64,000 bases of DNA from Bisbaumannia pacifica (GTDB taxonomy: Bacteria > Pseudomonadota > Gammaproteobacteria > Pseudomonadales > Halomonadaceae). A program made the translations under genes and the position numbers. The notes under the pieces are model-generated. The model made no database searches and had not been told where the DNA came from. It saw only the letters and a program-made list of their open reading frames with translations. The stretch is taken from the NCBI RefSeq assembly GCF_007989625.1, contig NZ_BJUK01000008.1, forward strand, positions 1 through 64,000. The letters run 5' to 3'. Below, in pieces: positions 55,820-62,530 of the stretch (the stretch's first letter is position 1; each line of letters starts with the position of its first letter).

Positions 55820-56896
55820 ATGGATTCATTGACCCAGGCGGCCCTGGGGGCGGCGGTGGGAGGCGCGGTACTGGGGCGGCGACTGGGCCGCAAGGCGGTA
55901 CTGATCGGGGCCCTGCTGGGCACCCTGCCGGACCTGGACGTGGTCCTCGACTACGGCGACGCCGTGGCCAATGTCACCGAACATCGCGGCTTCAGCCATT
56001 CGCTGTTCGTGCTGACGGGCCTCGCCAGCCTGCTGGCGCTGCTCTGTCGTCGCCTCGCCCCGGCCCGGGATATCTCCGTGGGTCGTTGGTGGGCCTTCTT
56101 TCTGCTCTGCCTGCTCACCCACCCGCTGCTGGATGCCCTGACCACCTATGGCACCCAGCTATGGTGGCCCCTGGCGGTCGCCCCCGTCGCCTATCCCATC
56201 GTCTTTATCATCGATCCGCTCTATAGCCTGGCGCTGCTCGGCGGCCTCCTCGCCGCCCTGGCCGGTGCCCGGGTCCATCGCGCCTGCGCCTGGGGGCTGA
56301 CACTCGCCGGCGCCTACCTGCTCTTCGCCGCCGGCGCCAAGCTCGCGGTGGAGCAGCGCCTGGCGCCGGTGTTGGCGGACCGGGGGCTCGAATCGGCGCC
56401 TCGGCTGGTACAGCCGACCCCCTTCAATACCCTGCTATGGCGAGCTACGCTGATCGACGGCGACGACCACTACGAGGCCCTGGTGGGGCTGTTCGATGGC
56501 GCCGTCGAGCCGACCCTGGAGCGTTATCGCCGCGGCGTCGAGTGGCTGCCCCTGGCCCAGAGCCATCCCCGCGGCCAGCGCCTGGCCTGGTTCGCCGGTC
56601 CCTTCCTGCGCTACGAGGTTCGGGACCACCGGGGGCAGGAGACCCTGATCGCCACCGACCTGCGCCTGGGCTTCCCGGGCTTCCACCCCTTCGCCTTCAG
56701 CCTGGCGAGCCGCGCGGGCGACGCCTGGCAGCCACTGCCGGTAAGCGAGCAACTACAGGGCCCCTACCCGGCCGATGGCGACCGCCGCCAGGCCCTGGCA
56801 CGCCTGGCCTCGCGGCTGCTGGGCCCGGAGCCGCCACTGTGCACCAGCCGCTTCGTGGCCGCCGAGTGGCTCGTCGAGGCCCCGAGCCACTGCTAG
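55820..56896 (+). CDS. YdjM-like membrane-bound metal-dependent hydrolase
   Basis: The 358-residue protein starts with the YdjM/DUF457 signature: MDSLTQAALGAAVGGAVLGR, TLPDLDVVLDY and HRGFSHSL. Hydrophobic helices lie at about residues 60-75, 90-110, 130-155 and 160-175. A soluble C-terminal half of about 170 residues is probably periplasmic. Conserved Asp and His residues suggest metal binding. In E. coli the family is LexA-regulated, but its reaction is unknown. An in-line azoR gene follows in the opposite direction. Confidence 0.85.
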   Translation: MDSLTQAALGAAVGGAVLGRRLGRKAVLIGALLGTLPDLDVVLDYGDAVANVTEHRGFSHSLFVLTGLASLLALLCRRLAPARDISVGRWWAFFLLCLLTHPLLDALTTYGTQLWWPLAVAPVAYPIVFIIDPLYSLALLGGLLAALAGARVHRACAWGLTLAGAYLLFAAGAKLAVEQRLAPVLADRGLESAPRLVQPTPFNTLLWRATLIDGDDHYEALVGLFDGAVEPTLERYRRGVEWLPLAQSHPRGQRLAWFAGPFLRYEVRDHRGQETLIATDLRLGFPGFHPFAFSLASRAGDAWQPLPVSEQLQGPYPADGDRRQALARLASRLLGPEPPLCTSRFVAAEWLVEAPSHC

Positions 56897-56910
56897 CCTC
56901 GAGCCCCCAC

Positions 56911-56944
56911 AAAAACGGCGCCCCCGATTCCTCGGGGGCGCCGT
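56911..56944 (-). terminator. Intrinsic terminator of azoR
   Basis: ACGGCGCCCCCGA (56915-56927) pairs with TCGGGGGCGCCGT (56932-56944) in a perfect 13-bp stem. On the minus strand the stem is followed by TTTTT (56915-56911), so it terminates azoR. Confidence 0.9.
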
Positions 56945-56966
56945 GTCTCATGGGAGGTAATGGGGT

Positions 56967-57563
56967 TTAGAGCTGGGCGACCCACTGCTCGATGGCCGTC
57001 TTCGCCTCGCCCATAGCGGCCTCCTGGTGGCCCATATTGAGGCCCTCGGCGAAGATGCTGTCCACCTCGGAGATGCCGATCATGCCGAGCATCGCCTTGA
57101 GATGCGGGGTCTGGGTGTCCATGGGCGTCCCGACGTACTGGCCGCCCCGGGCCAACAACAGCAGGGCACGCTTGCCTTCCACTAGGCCTTGGGGACCGTT
57201 CTCGGTGTAACGGAAGGTGACCCCGGCGCGCATCACCCGATCGAACCAGGCCTTGAGCTGGCTGGGTACCCCGAAGTTGTACATGGGCACCGCCAGCACC
57301 ACCTGGTCATGGGCATTGAGCTCCTCGATCAGCGCATCGGAGCGGGCCGCCAGGGCCTGCTGCTCGGCGCTGCGCTCGGCGGCATCCACCTGCCAGCTAC
57401 CCAGCTCGGCGAGGCCCAGGTGGGGCAGGTCATCGGCCACCAGGTCGCGGCGAGTCACGCTGAGGTCGTCGCGGCGAGCCGCTTGGGCGACCAGGTGGTC
57501 GGCCAGGGCCTGGGAGTTGCCGCCGAGGATGGAGCTGGTGATAACGAGGATCTTGGTGGTCAT
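56967..57563 (-). CDS. azoR: FMN-dependent NADH-azoreductase
   Basis: The 198-residue flavodoxin-fold enzyme shows the FMN-binding start ITSSILGGNSQALADHLV and the central VLAVPMYNFGVPSQLKAWFDRVMRAGVTFRYTE, typical of AzoR. It reduces quinones and azo compounds with NADH, protecting against thiol and quinone stress. An AGGAGA site precedes the ATG. It is monocistronic, bounded by its own terminator. Confidence 0.95.
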   Translation of the reverse strand: MTTKILVITSSILGGNSQALADHLVAQAARRDDLSVTRRDLVADDLPHLGLAELGSWQVDAAERSAEQQALAARSDALIEELNAHDQVVLAVPMYNFGVPSQLKAWFDRVMRAGVTFRYTENGPQGLVEGKRALLLLARGGQYVGTPMDTQTPHLKAMLGMIGISEVDSIFAEGLNMGHQEAAMGEAKTAIEQWVAQL

Positions 57564-57655
57564 GGCGATTCTCCTGATCGAAGGGACAACGGGTCATGGA
57601 CCGTTGCTGAGCTAATGATCGCCATTTTAAATGTATTTTTTGAGATGATAAGCGC

Positions 57656-57698
57656 AAAAAAACGCGGCAACCTTTCTAAAAAATAAAAGGATTGCCGC
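57656..57698 (-). terminator. Intrinsic terminator of the MliC/COG3650 gene
   Basis: GCGGCAACCTTT (57664-57675) pairs with AAAGGATTGCCGC (57686-57698) with one bulge. On the minus strand the stem is followed by a run of seven T (57662-57656). It lies 19 nt after the stop of the lipoprotein gene. Confidence 0.85.
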
Positions 57699-57716
57699 CT
57701 TGCCTCGACACACCGC

Positions 57717-58484
57717 TCAGGGGGCGATGCCCTGGCCGCAGCCCCGGTACTGACGCCCCCCGAGCTCCAGGGTGACCCTGGCCGGGAAGGGCTCGCCGCT
57801 CATGTCATCGAAGCAGGCCCGGGCCTCCAGGGTCAGGGTAAAGGGGGTATCGGCACGGCCACTGGCCAGTACCATCCGGCCGGCGTCGTTATCGATCTCG
57901 GTAACCCGGTAAGGCAGGCTCAGCTCACGCTGGCCATAGTCCAGGGTCAGGTCCAGCTCCGGCACGTCATGGGCCAGGCTCACCGCCCAGCCCGGCTCGT
58001 TGCCGCGTCCGTGGAACATCACCCCGGGGCGCTGCTCCCGGGTCAGGGCCCGCCGGGCGATATCGCCGCGACACTCCAGGCGGCCATGGTCGCTCTCCAC
58101 CAGGGCGGTATCGCCGCGATTCCAGAAGCTCAGCCCCGCCTGCTCGTAGCGGGCGCCGGAGGCCACCACCGCCGGAGTCAGGCGATAGCCGCCATGGGCC
58201 GACCAGAGGCGCAGTTCTTCCTCACCGAAGGCGGCCACCAGGTCCTGGGCCGGGGTGCAGCGCCAGGCGATAAACTCCTCGGCATCGCCGGGAAAGAGCG
58301 CCGAGGGCAACAGCGGCGCCGTGGGCCGTACCTGGGTAGCGTCTTCCGCCGCGACCGGGGCGCCGTCGATGCCGGGGCGGCTCTCCACCACGGGCCGCTC
58401 CGCGGGCGCCACGGCACAGCCGGCCAGGGCCAGTAGGCTTCCCAGCCACAGCGAACCACGCAGGATAGGGGGGATGCGGGACAT
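57717..58484 (-). CDS. Lipoprotein fusing MliC-type lysozyme-inhibitor and COG3650-like domains
   Basis: The 255-residue protein has a lipoprotein signal (LWLGSLLALAGC). The first domain, about residues 60-125, matches MliC, with AWRC near its start, ASGARYEQAGLSFWNRGDTALVE and a closing LECRGD. The second domain, about 130-255, has FHGRGNEPGW and CFDDMSGEPFPARVTLELGG..GCG, the COG3650 pattern. MliC proteins inhibit c-type lysozyme in the periplasm. The conserved Ser-Gly-x-x-Tyr and Lys inhibitory residues are partly kept (SGARY). Start at 58484 has AAGGAG. Confidence 0.78.
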   Translation of the reverse strand: MSRIPPILRGSLWLGSLLALAGCAVAPAERPVVESRPGIDGAPVAAEDATQVRPTAPLLPSALFPGDAEEFIAWRCTPAQDLVAAFGEEELRLWSAHGGYRLTPAVVASGARYEQAGLSFWNRGDTALVESDHGRLECRGDIARRALTREQRPGVMFHGRGNEPGWAVSLAHDVPELDLTLDYGQRELSLPYRVTEIDNDAGRMVLASGRADTPFTLTLEARACFDDMSGEPFPARVTLELGGRQYRGCGQGIAP

Positions 58485-58542
58485 GCGAACTCCTTGCAAC
58501 GTCTGAGACTCCGCCACCAGCATATCAGGCGCCGGGGCCCTT

Positions 58543-58564
58543 GGCCCCAGGGTAGCCCCGGGCC
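58543..58564. repeat. Copy of a dispersed GC-rich intergenic core
   Basis: The 22 bases matching GGCCCCAGGGTAGCCCCGGG plus CC agree at 20 of 22 positions with the inverse of the left flank of the element at 43246-43267. They also share CCCCAGGGTAGCCCC with the hairpin after ilvE (42706-42720). Confidence 0.5.
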
Positions 58565-58732
58565 AGTTCCTCCTCGGCGCCGCTCCGTGGATAGCCCAGG
58601 GGATGTGTCAGCGCCATATCTATTCCCTAGAGATATTAAAAACCTTTTTTATGGTATTAATCACTATAAGCATGGAGGAAAGTCTGGCTGGCCAAGATAA
58701 GTGAATCAAACTAAATTAATTAATCATTAAAG

Positions 58733-58745
58733 TGAAATAAGCTCA
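58733..58745 (+). promoter_or_regulatory. Candidate MetR-binding site before metR
   Basis: TGAA-ATAAG-CTCA matches the MetR consensus TGAA-N5-TTCA at 7 of 8 defined bases and lies 6 nt before the metR start. The region 58620-58750 is strikingly AT-rich compared with the rest of the window and contains several TTAAT-like segments, so the promoter is probably here, but I cannot fix the hexamers. Confidence 0.4.
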
Positions 58746-58750
58746 TACTC

Positions 58751-59665
58751 ATGCTGGAACTGCGACACCTACGCACCCTGGTCGCCTTGCGCGATGCCGG
58801 TTCCCTGGTGGAAGCCGCCGAACGCGTGCATCTGACCCAGTCGGCCCTCTCCCACCAGATCAAGGACCTGGAGGAACGCCTGGGTAACCCCCTCTTCCTG
58901 CGCAAGACCCGTCCGGTGGAGTTCACCCGCGCCGGCCAGCGCCTGCTGGCGCTGGCCGAGCAGGTGCTGCCGCAGGTGCGCATGGCCGAGCGCGACCTGG
59001 CGCGCCTCGCCGGCAACGAGCAGGGCCGCCTGCATATGGCCATCGAATGCCATAGCTGCTTCCAGTGGCTGATGCCCACCATCGACCACTTCCGCGATCA
59101 CTGGCCGGAAGTCGAGGTGGACATTCCCAGCGGCCACAACTTCGACCCGCTGCCCGCCCTGGCCCGGGAGCAGCTCGACCTGGTGATCACCGCCGACCCC
59201 CAGCCCCTGCCGGGGGTCTTTTATGAACCGCTGTTCCGCTACCAGGGTCTCCTGGCGGTGGCCAAGCAGCACCCCTTCGCCGAACGCCCCTATGTGCTGC
59301 CCCAGGACCTGGCCGAGGAGACCCTGATCATCTACCCGGTGGAGCAGGGACGCCTGGATGTCTTCACCCAGTTCCTCGACCCTGCCGGGGTCAAGCCCAA
59401 GGAGGTACGCACCGCCGAGCTGACCATCATGATGATGCAGCTGGTGGCCAGCGGCCGCGGCGTCTGTGCGCTACCCAACTGGGCGCTCACCGAGTACCTG
59501 GAGCGGGACTACGTGCGAGGCGTGGCGCTGGGTGACGGCGGCGTCTGGAGCACCCTCTTCGCGGCGATCCGCGAAGAGAACCGCGATGCCCCCTGGATGG
59601 AGGACTTCCTGCGCACCGCCCGGGAGACCTCCTTCGCGGTACTGGAGGGCATCAAGCCGGCCTAA
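58751..59665 (+). CDS. metR: LysR-family regulator MetR
   Basis: The 304-residue LysR regulator has the N-terminal HTH (DAGSLVEAAERVHLTQSALSHQIKDLEER) and a substrate-binding domain with the MetR-typical AIECHSCFQWLMP and QLVASGRGVCALPNWAL. MetR activates methionine genes (metE, metH) with homocysteine as co-effector. No target gene lies within the window: the divergent neighbour is a lipoprotein. Assignment rests on the strong resemblance of the effector domain. Confidence 0.88.
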   Translation: MLELRHLRTLVALRDAGSLVEAAERVHLTQSALSHQIKDLEERLGNPLFLRKTRPVEFTRAGQRLLALAEQVLPQVRMAERDLARLAGNEQGRLHMAIECHSCFQWLMPTIDHFRDHWPEVEVDIPSGHNFDPLPALAREQLDLVITADPQPLPGVFYEPLFRYQGLLAVAKQHPFAERPYVLPQDLAEETLIIYPVEQGRLDVFTQFLDPAGVKPKEVRTAELTIMMMQLVASGRGVCALPNWALTEYLERDYVRGVALGDGGVWSTLFAAIREENRDAPWMEDFLRTARETSFAVLEGIKPA

Positions 59666-59748
59666 AGAGCGGCCAAAGCACGCGCCGCCGAACGTGGTAG
59701 AGAGTAATGGAGAGCGGCTATCGTCCACGGCACGAAGCGCAAGAGGAC

Positions 59749-61374
59749 TCAGCGGCGTTCCAGGGGCAATAATAGGCTAAAGCGGGCGCCGCCCAGATGC
59801 GGACTGTCGTCCACCGCCACGCTGCCACCATGCCAGGCCATCACCTTCTGAACGATGGAGAGCCCCAGGCCATAGCCGCCGGAGCGGCGGGTGCGACTGT
59901 CGTCGAGGCGGGCGAAGGGCTTGAAGATCCCCTCCCGGGCCCGCACAGGTACCCCGGGACCGTCATCCTCCACATCGATACGCAGCGCCCAGGGTTCCTG
60001 GGTCAGGCGTACCTCGACCCGGCCGTTGGCGTGGCGACAGGCATTGGCCACCAGGTTCTGCAGGGCGCGCTGCAGATAGCGCGGATCGGCCTGGGCCTCC
60101 ACCGGGGAGCCGGGCACCAGCAGCAGGTCGAGGTCCCCATGCAGCGGCGCCAGGGCCTCCACCACCCGTTGCGCCATCTCCCGGCAATCCAGGCTCTCGA
60201 AGCTGAGTACCTGCCCCTGAGCGGGGTCGCCCCCCAGGCGCGCATAGGTGAGGATCTCGTCCACCAGGGCATCGAGTTCCTCGATATCGGCATCGATGCC
60301 CTGCAGCTGGCGGCGAATGCCGCCATCCTCGGTCATGTCCTCGACCATCTGCACCGCGAAGCGGATGCGTGCCACCGGGGTGCGTAGCTCATGGGAGACG
60401 GCGCGAATCATCTCCTGCTGGGTGCGCAGCAGCGACTGCACCCGGGCCGCCATGCCATTGAAGGCCATGCCCAGGCGTCCCAGGAAATCGCCGCTCTCCA
60501 CCTTGACCCGGGTATCCAGATGGCCGGCGGCGATCCGCGTCGCCGCCTGCTCCAGCCCCGCCATCCGCGACTCCAGGCCGCGCACGATCAAGTAGATGCT
60601 GGCCGCCAGTCCCATCAGCAGCACACCGATCAGCAGCAGGGCCAGGCTCATCGGCATGGGCTCGAAGGCCTCCATGGGCCCTACCTCCAGCCACTGGCCC
60701 TGGCCGGCCTCGCCGCCGGGCAGCGGCAGATAGAGGGAGATGGCCCAGCGCTGGGGCAGCAGGCGAATGGTCACCTCCGCCTCCTGAAGGCGCGACGGCG
60801 GCGCCTGGGCCCAGCCCTCGGGGGGCCTGTCGCCGAGGCTGACCGGCAGGGCCGTCTCGGCCAGCAGGCTCAGCCGGGCCTCACGCTCACTGGGAGAGGC
60901 CTGGTTCAGCCAGCGTCCCAGCTCCACCGCCAGGCCACGTAGCTGCTGCTCGTTGAGGCTGTCGAGCTCCGCCACCATCAGGCTCGCGTGGTCGGGCAGC
61001 TGGCGGCGCAACAGCCAGCCTTGCCCCGCCCTTGGCTCCACCAGGGTCTGGCCCTCGTCGAGGCGGGTGCGTTCGAAGTAATTGAGCGGCAGAGTCGCGA
61101 TAGGCGCCACCGACAACCGGATATCCAGCTCCCGGGAACGCTGTACCAGCCAGGCGTCCCGGACCGCCTCGGGCAGGCTGGCATAGCGATGGGTCAAGAC
61201 CAGCATGGGAGCGCTGGCCAACCGCTCCCGGTAGTGCTCGCGGCGCACCTGATCGATCACCGCGAAGCTCCCCAGGGCCAGGCCACCGATCACCACCAGG
61301 GCCAGGGCCAGCAGGGCATAGACCCGCAGGAAGGTGCTGTCGGCCAGGGGCCGGGGCAGGAGACGGGTCGGCAT
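59749..61374 (-). CDS. rstB: RstB-like sensor histidine kinase
   Basis: The 541-residue kinase has two transmembrane helices (about residues 16-40 and 242-265) enclosing a periplasmic sensor domain of about 200 residues, longer than in E. coli RstB. A HAMP domain (about 262-316), the phospho-acceptor H328 in AVSHELRTPVAR and a HATPase domain with N, G1 and G2 boxes (GPGVP, GGYGLGLSI) follow. Its ATG shares a base with the regulator's stop (TGATG), so the pair is coupled. The signal is unknown. Confidence 0.88.
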   Translation of the reverse strand: MPTRLLPRPLADSTFLRVYALLALALVVIGGLALGSFAVIDQVRREHYRERLASAPMLVLTHRYASLPEAVRDAWLVQRSRELDIRLSVAPIATLPLNYFERTRLDEGQTLVEPRAGQGWLLRRQLPDHASLMVAELDSLNEQQLRGLAVELGRWLNQASPSEREARLSLLAETALPVSLGDRPPEGWAQAPPSRLQEAEVTIRLLPQRWAISLYLPLPGGEAGQGQWLEVGPMEAFEPMPMSLALLLIGVLLMGLAASIYLIVRGLESRMAGLEQAATRIAAGHLDTRVKVESGDFLGRLGMAFNGMAARVQSLLRTQQEMIRAVSHELRTPVARIRFAVQMVEDMTEDGGIRRQLQGIDADIEELDALVDEILTYARLGGDPAQGQVLSFESLDCREMAQRVVEALAPLHGDLDLLLVPGSPVEAQADPRYLQRALQNLVANACRHANGRVEVRLTQEPWALRIDVEDDGPGVPVRAREGIFKPFARLDDSRTRRSGGYGLGLSIVQKVMAWHGGSVAVDDSPHLGGARFSLLLPLERR

Positions 61375-62093
61375 CAGCCGTCCTTGACGAAGAGGTAGCC
61401 CTTGCTGCGAACCGTCTTGATGCGATGCGGCTGGTTGGGGTCATCACCGATCTTGGGGCGGATCCGCGAGACCCGCACGTCGATGGAACGGTCCTGACCG
61501 TCATACTTGATGCCGCGCAGCTGGGCGAAGATCTCCTCCCGGGTCAGCACCCGCCCGGCATTGCTGGCCAGTAACCAGAGCAGATCGAACTCGGCGCTGG
61601 TCAGGTCGATGCGCTCGCCGTTCAGCCAGGCCTCCCGGGTGGCGCTGTCGATGGCCAGGTCGCGGAAGCGCAGCTGCGCCTCGCCGCTCGCCTCGCTGGC
61701 CTCGGCGCGGCGCAGCAGGGCACGCATGCGCGCCAGCAGCACCCGCGGCTGCACCGGCTTGGGCACATAGTCGTCGGCGCCCATCTCCAGGCCCAACACC
61801 TGATCCATGTCATCGGTGCGGGCGGTCAGCATCAGGATGGGGCCCTGATAATCGCCGCGCACCCGGCGGCAGATCGACAGCCCATCCTCCCCGGGCAGCA
61901 TCAGGTCCAGGATCACCAGGTCCGGCTGCAGCTCGAGAATCCGCGCCACCCCCTTGGCGCCATCGGCCTCGACGCTGACGCGGAAGCCATTGGCCTCCAG
62001 ATAGTCGCGTGTCAGATCGGCGAGACGCTCATCGTCTTCGACGATCAACACATGTTCCCGGTCGCTGCTTGTCACGCTGCCATCCACTCCCAT
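61374..62093 (-). CDS. rstA: RstA-like response regulator (OmpR family)
   Basis: The 239-residue protein has a receiver domain with phosphorylatable D63 (ILDLMLPGED) and an OmpR-type winged-helix domain (about residues 140-239, DRSIDVRVSRIRPKIG). The segment DDMDQVLGLEMGADDYVPKPVQPRVLLARMRALLRR is the RstA-type form. It precedes and is coupled to the kinase gene. Upstream lies a nested palindrome that may be its own operator. Confidence 0.9.
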   Translation of the reverse strand: MGVDGSVTSSDREHVLIVEDDERLADLTRDYLEANGFRVSVEADGAKGVARILELQPDLVILDLMLPGEDGLSICRRVRGDYQGPILMLTARTDDMDQVLGLEMGADDYVPKPVQPRVLLARMRALLRRAEASEASGEAQLRFRDLAIDSATREAWLNGERIDLTSAEFDLLWLLASNAGRVLTREEIFAQLRGIKYDGQDRSIDVRVSRIRPKIGDDPNQPHRIKTVRSKGYLFVKDG

Positions 62094-62181
62094 GAGTGCG
62101 TTTCCTTGTTCATATGAGTCCCCCCTTGTGGCGACTGGCCGTCCGAGGTCGCTCCGACCCTAGGTTATCTCATGTGGCGCA

Positions 62182-62209
62182 TTTTCGTCGCCATTACCGG
62201 TAACGAAAA
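62182..62209. promoter_or_regulatory. Nested palindrome upstream of rstA
   Basis: TTTTCGT (62182-62188) and ACGAAAA (62203-62209) flank TTACCGGTAA (62194-62203). The dyad lies about 90 nt upstream of rstA. It is a candidate operator for this response regulator, though it does not match the E. coli RstA box. Confidence 0.45.
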
Positions 62210-62323
62210 CGTCGAAGACGGAAGATAATAAGGGTTATCTGAATCAATCGCGAAACCGCACCCCGGTGCCTCCCTCGCCGCCTCTGCCAACCGCCCCCAG
62301 AAGAGTCACAAGATACGCACAAG

Positions 62324-62332
62324 TTATCCACT
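62324..62332 (+). promoter_or_regulatory. DnaA-box-like site upstream of nrdA
   Basis: TTATCCACT matches the DnaA box TTATNCACA at all but the last base. It lies 18 bp upstream of the first NrdR-like box. DnaA control of nrdAB is known in E. coli. Confidence 0.5.
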
Positions 62333-62349
62333 TGATGAAAGCCACGGAG

Positions 62350-62365
62350 CACACTATCTTGTGCT
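62350..62365. promoter_or_regulatory. NrdR box 1
   Basis: CACACTATCTTGTGCT has the ACAC-N6-TGTG-type dyad of NrdR boxes. A second box starts 30 bp downstream, close to the 31-bp phasing usual for NrdR pairs. Confidence 0.7.
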
Positions 62366-62379
62366 CACCGACTGACTCG

Positions 62380-62395
62380 CCACAAGATGGTGTGC
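62380..62395. promoter_or_regulatory. NrdR box 2
   Basis: CCACAAGATGGTGTGC is the second NrdR-like dyad, 30 bp from box 1. The pair would let NrdR repress nrdA when dATP is high. Confidence 0.7.
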
Positions 62396-62530
62396 CCCTA
62401 GCAATTCCGGGCACCACTGTCAAACGCCCCGCTCGGGGCGCCAACGACGCCGCTTCCCGCGGGTTTTCAACGCACGGCGTCGACGCGACTTCGCTTCATC
62501 CACCAACCATCGTCAGGGATACACGGCGCC

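Larger units (their letters stand above)
62094..62530. other. 437-bp intergenic region between rstA and nrdA
   Basis: This divergent gap carries a nested dyad near rstA (62182-62209), a DnaA-box-like site (62324-62332) and two NrdR-like boxes (62350-62395). No coding region or RNA gene is recognisable. A spacer of about 135 nt follows the NrdR boxes before the nrdA start. Confidence 0.7.

Noticed and set aside
58485..58750. Possible small RNA or gene in the AT-rich gap before metR
   Set aside because: No open frame with a ribosome site and no terminator-like hairpin on either strand in the AT-rich part; it is better explained as a promoter region.
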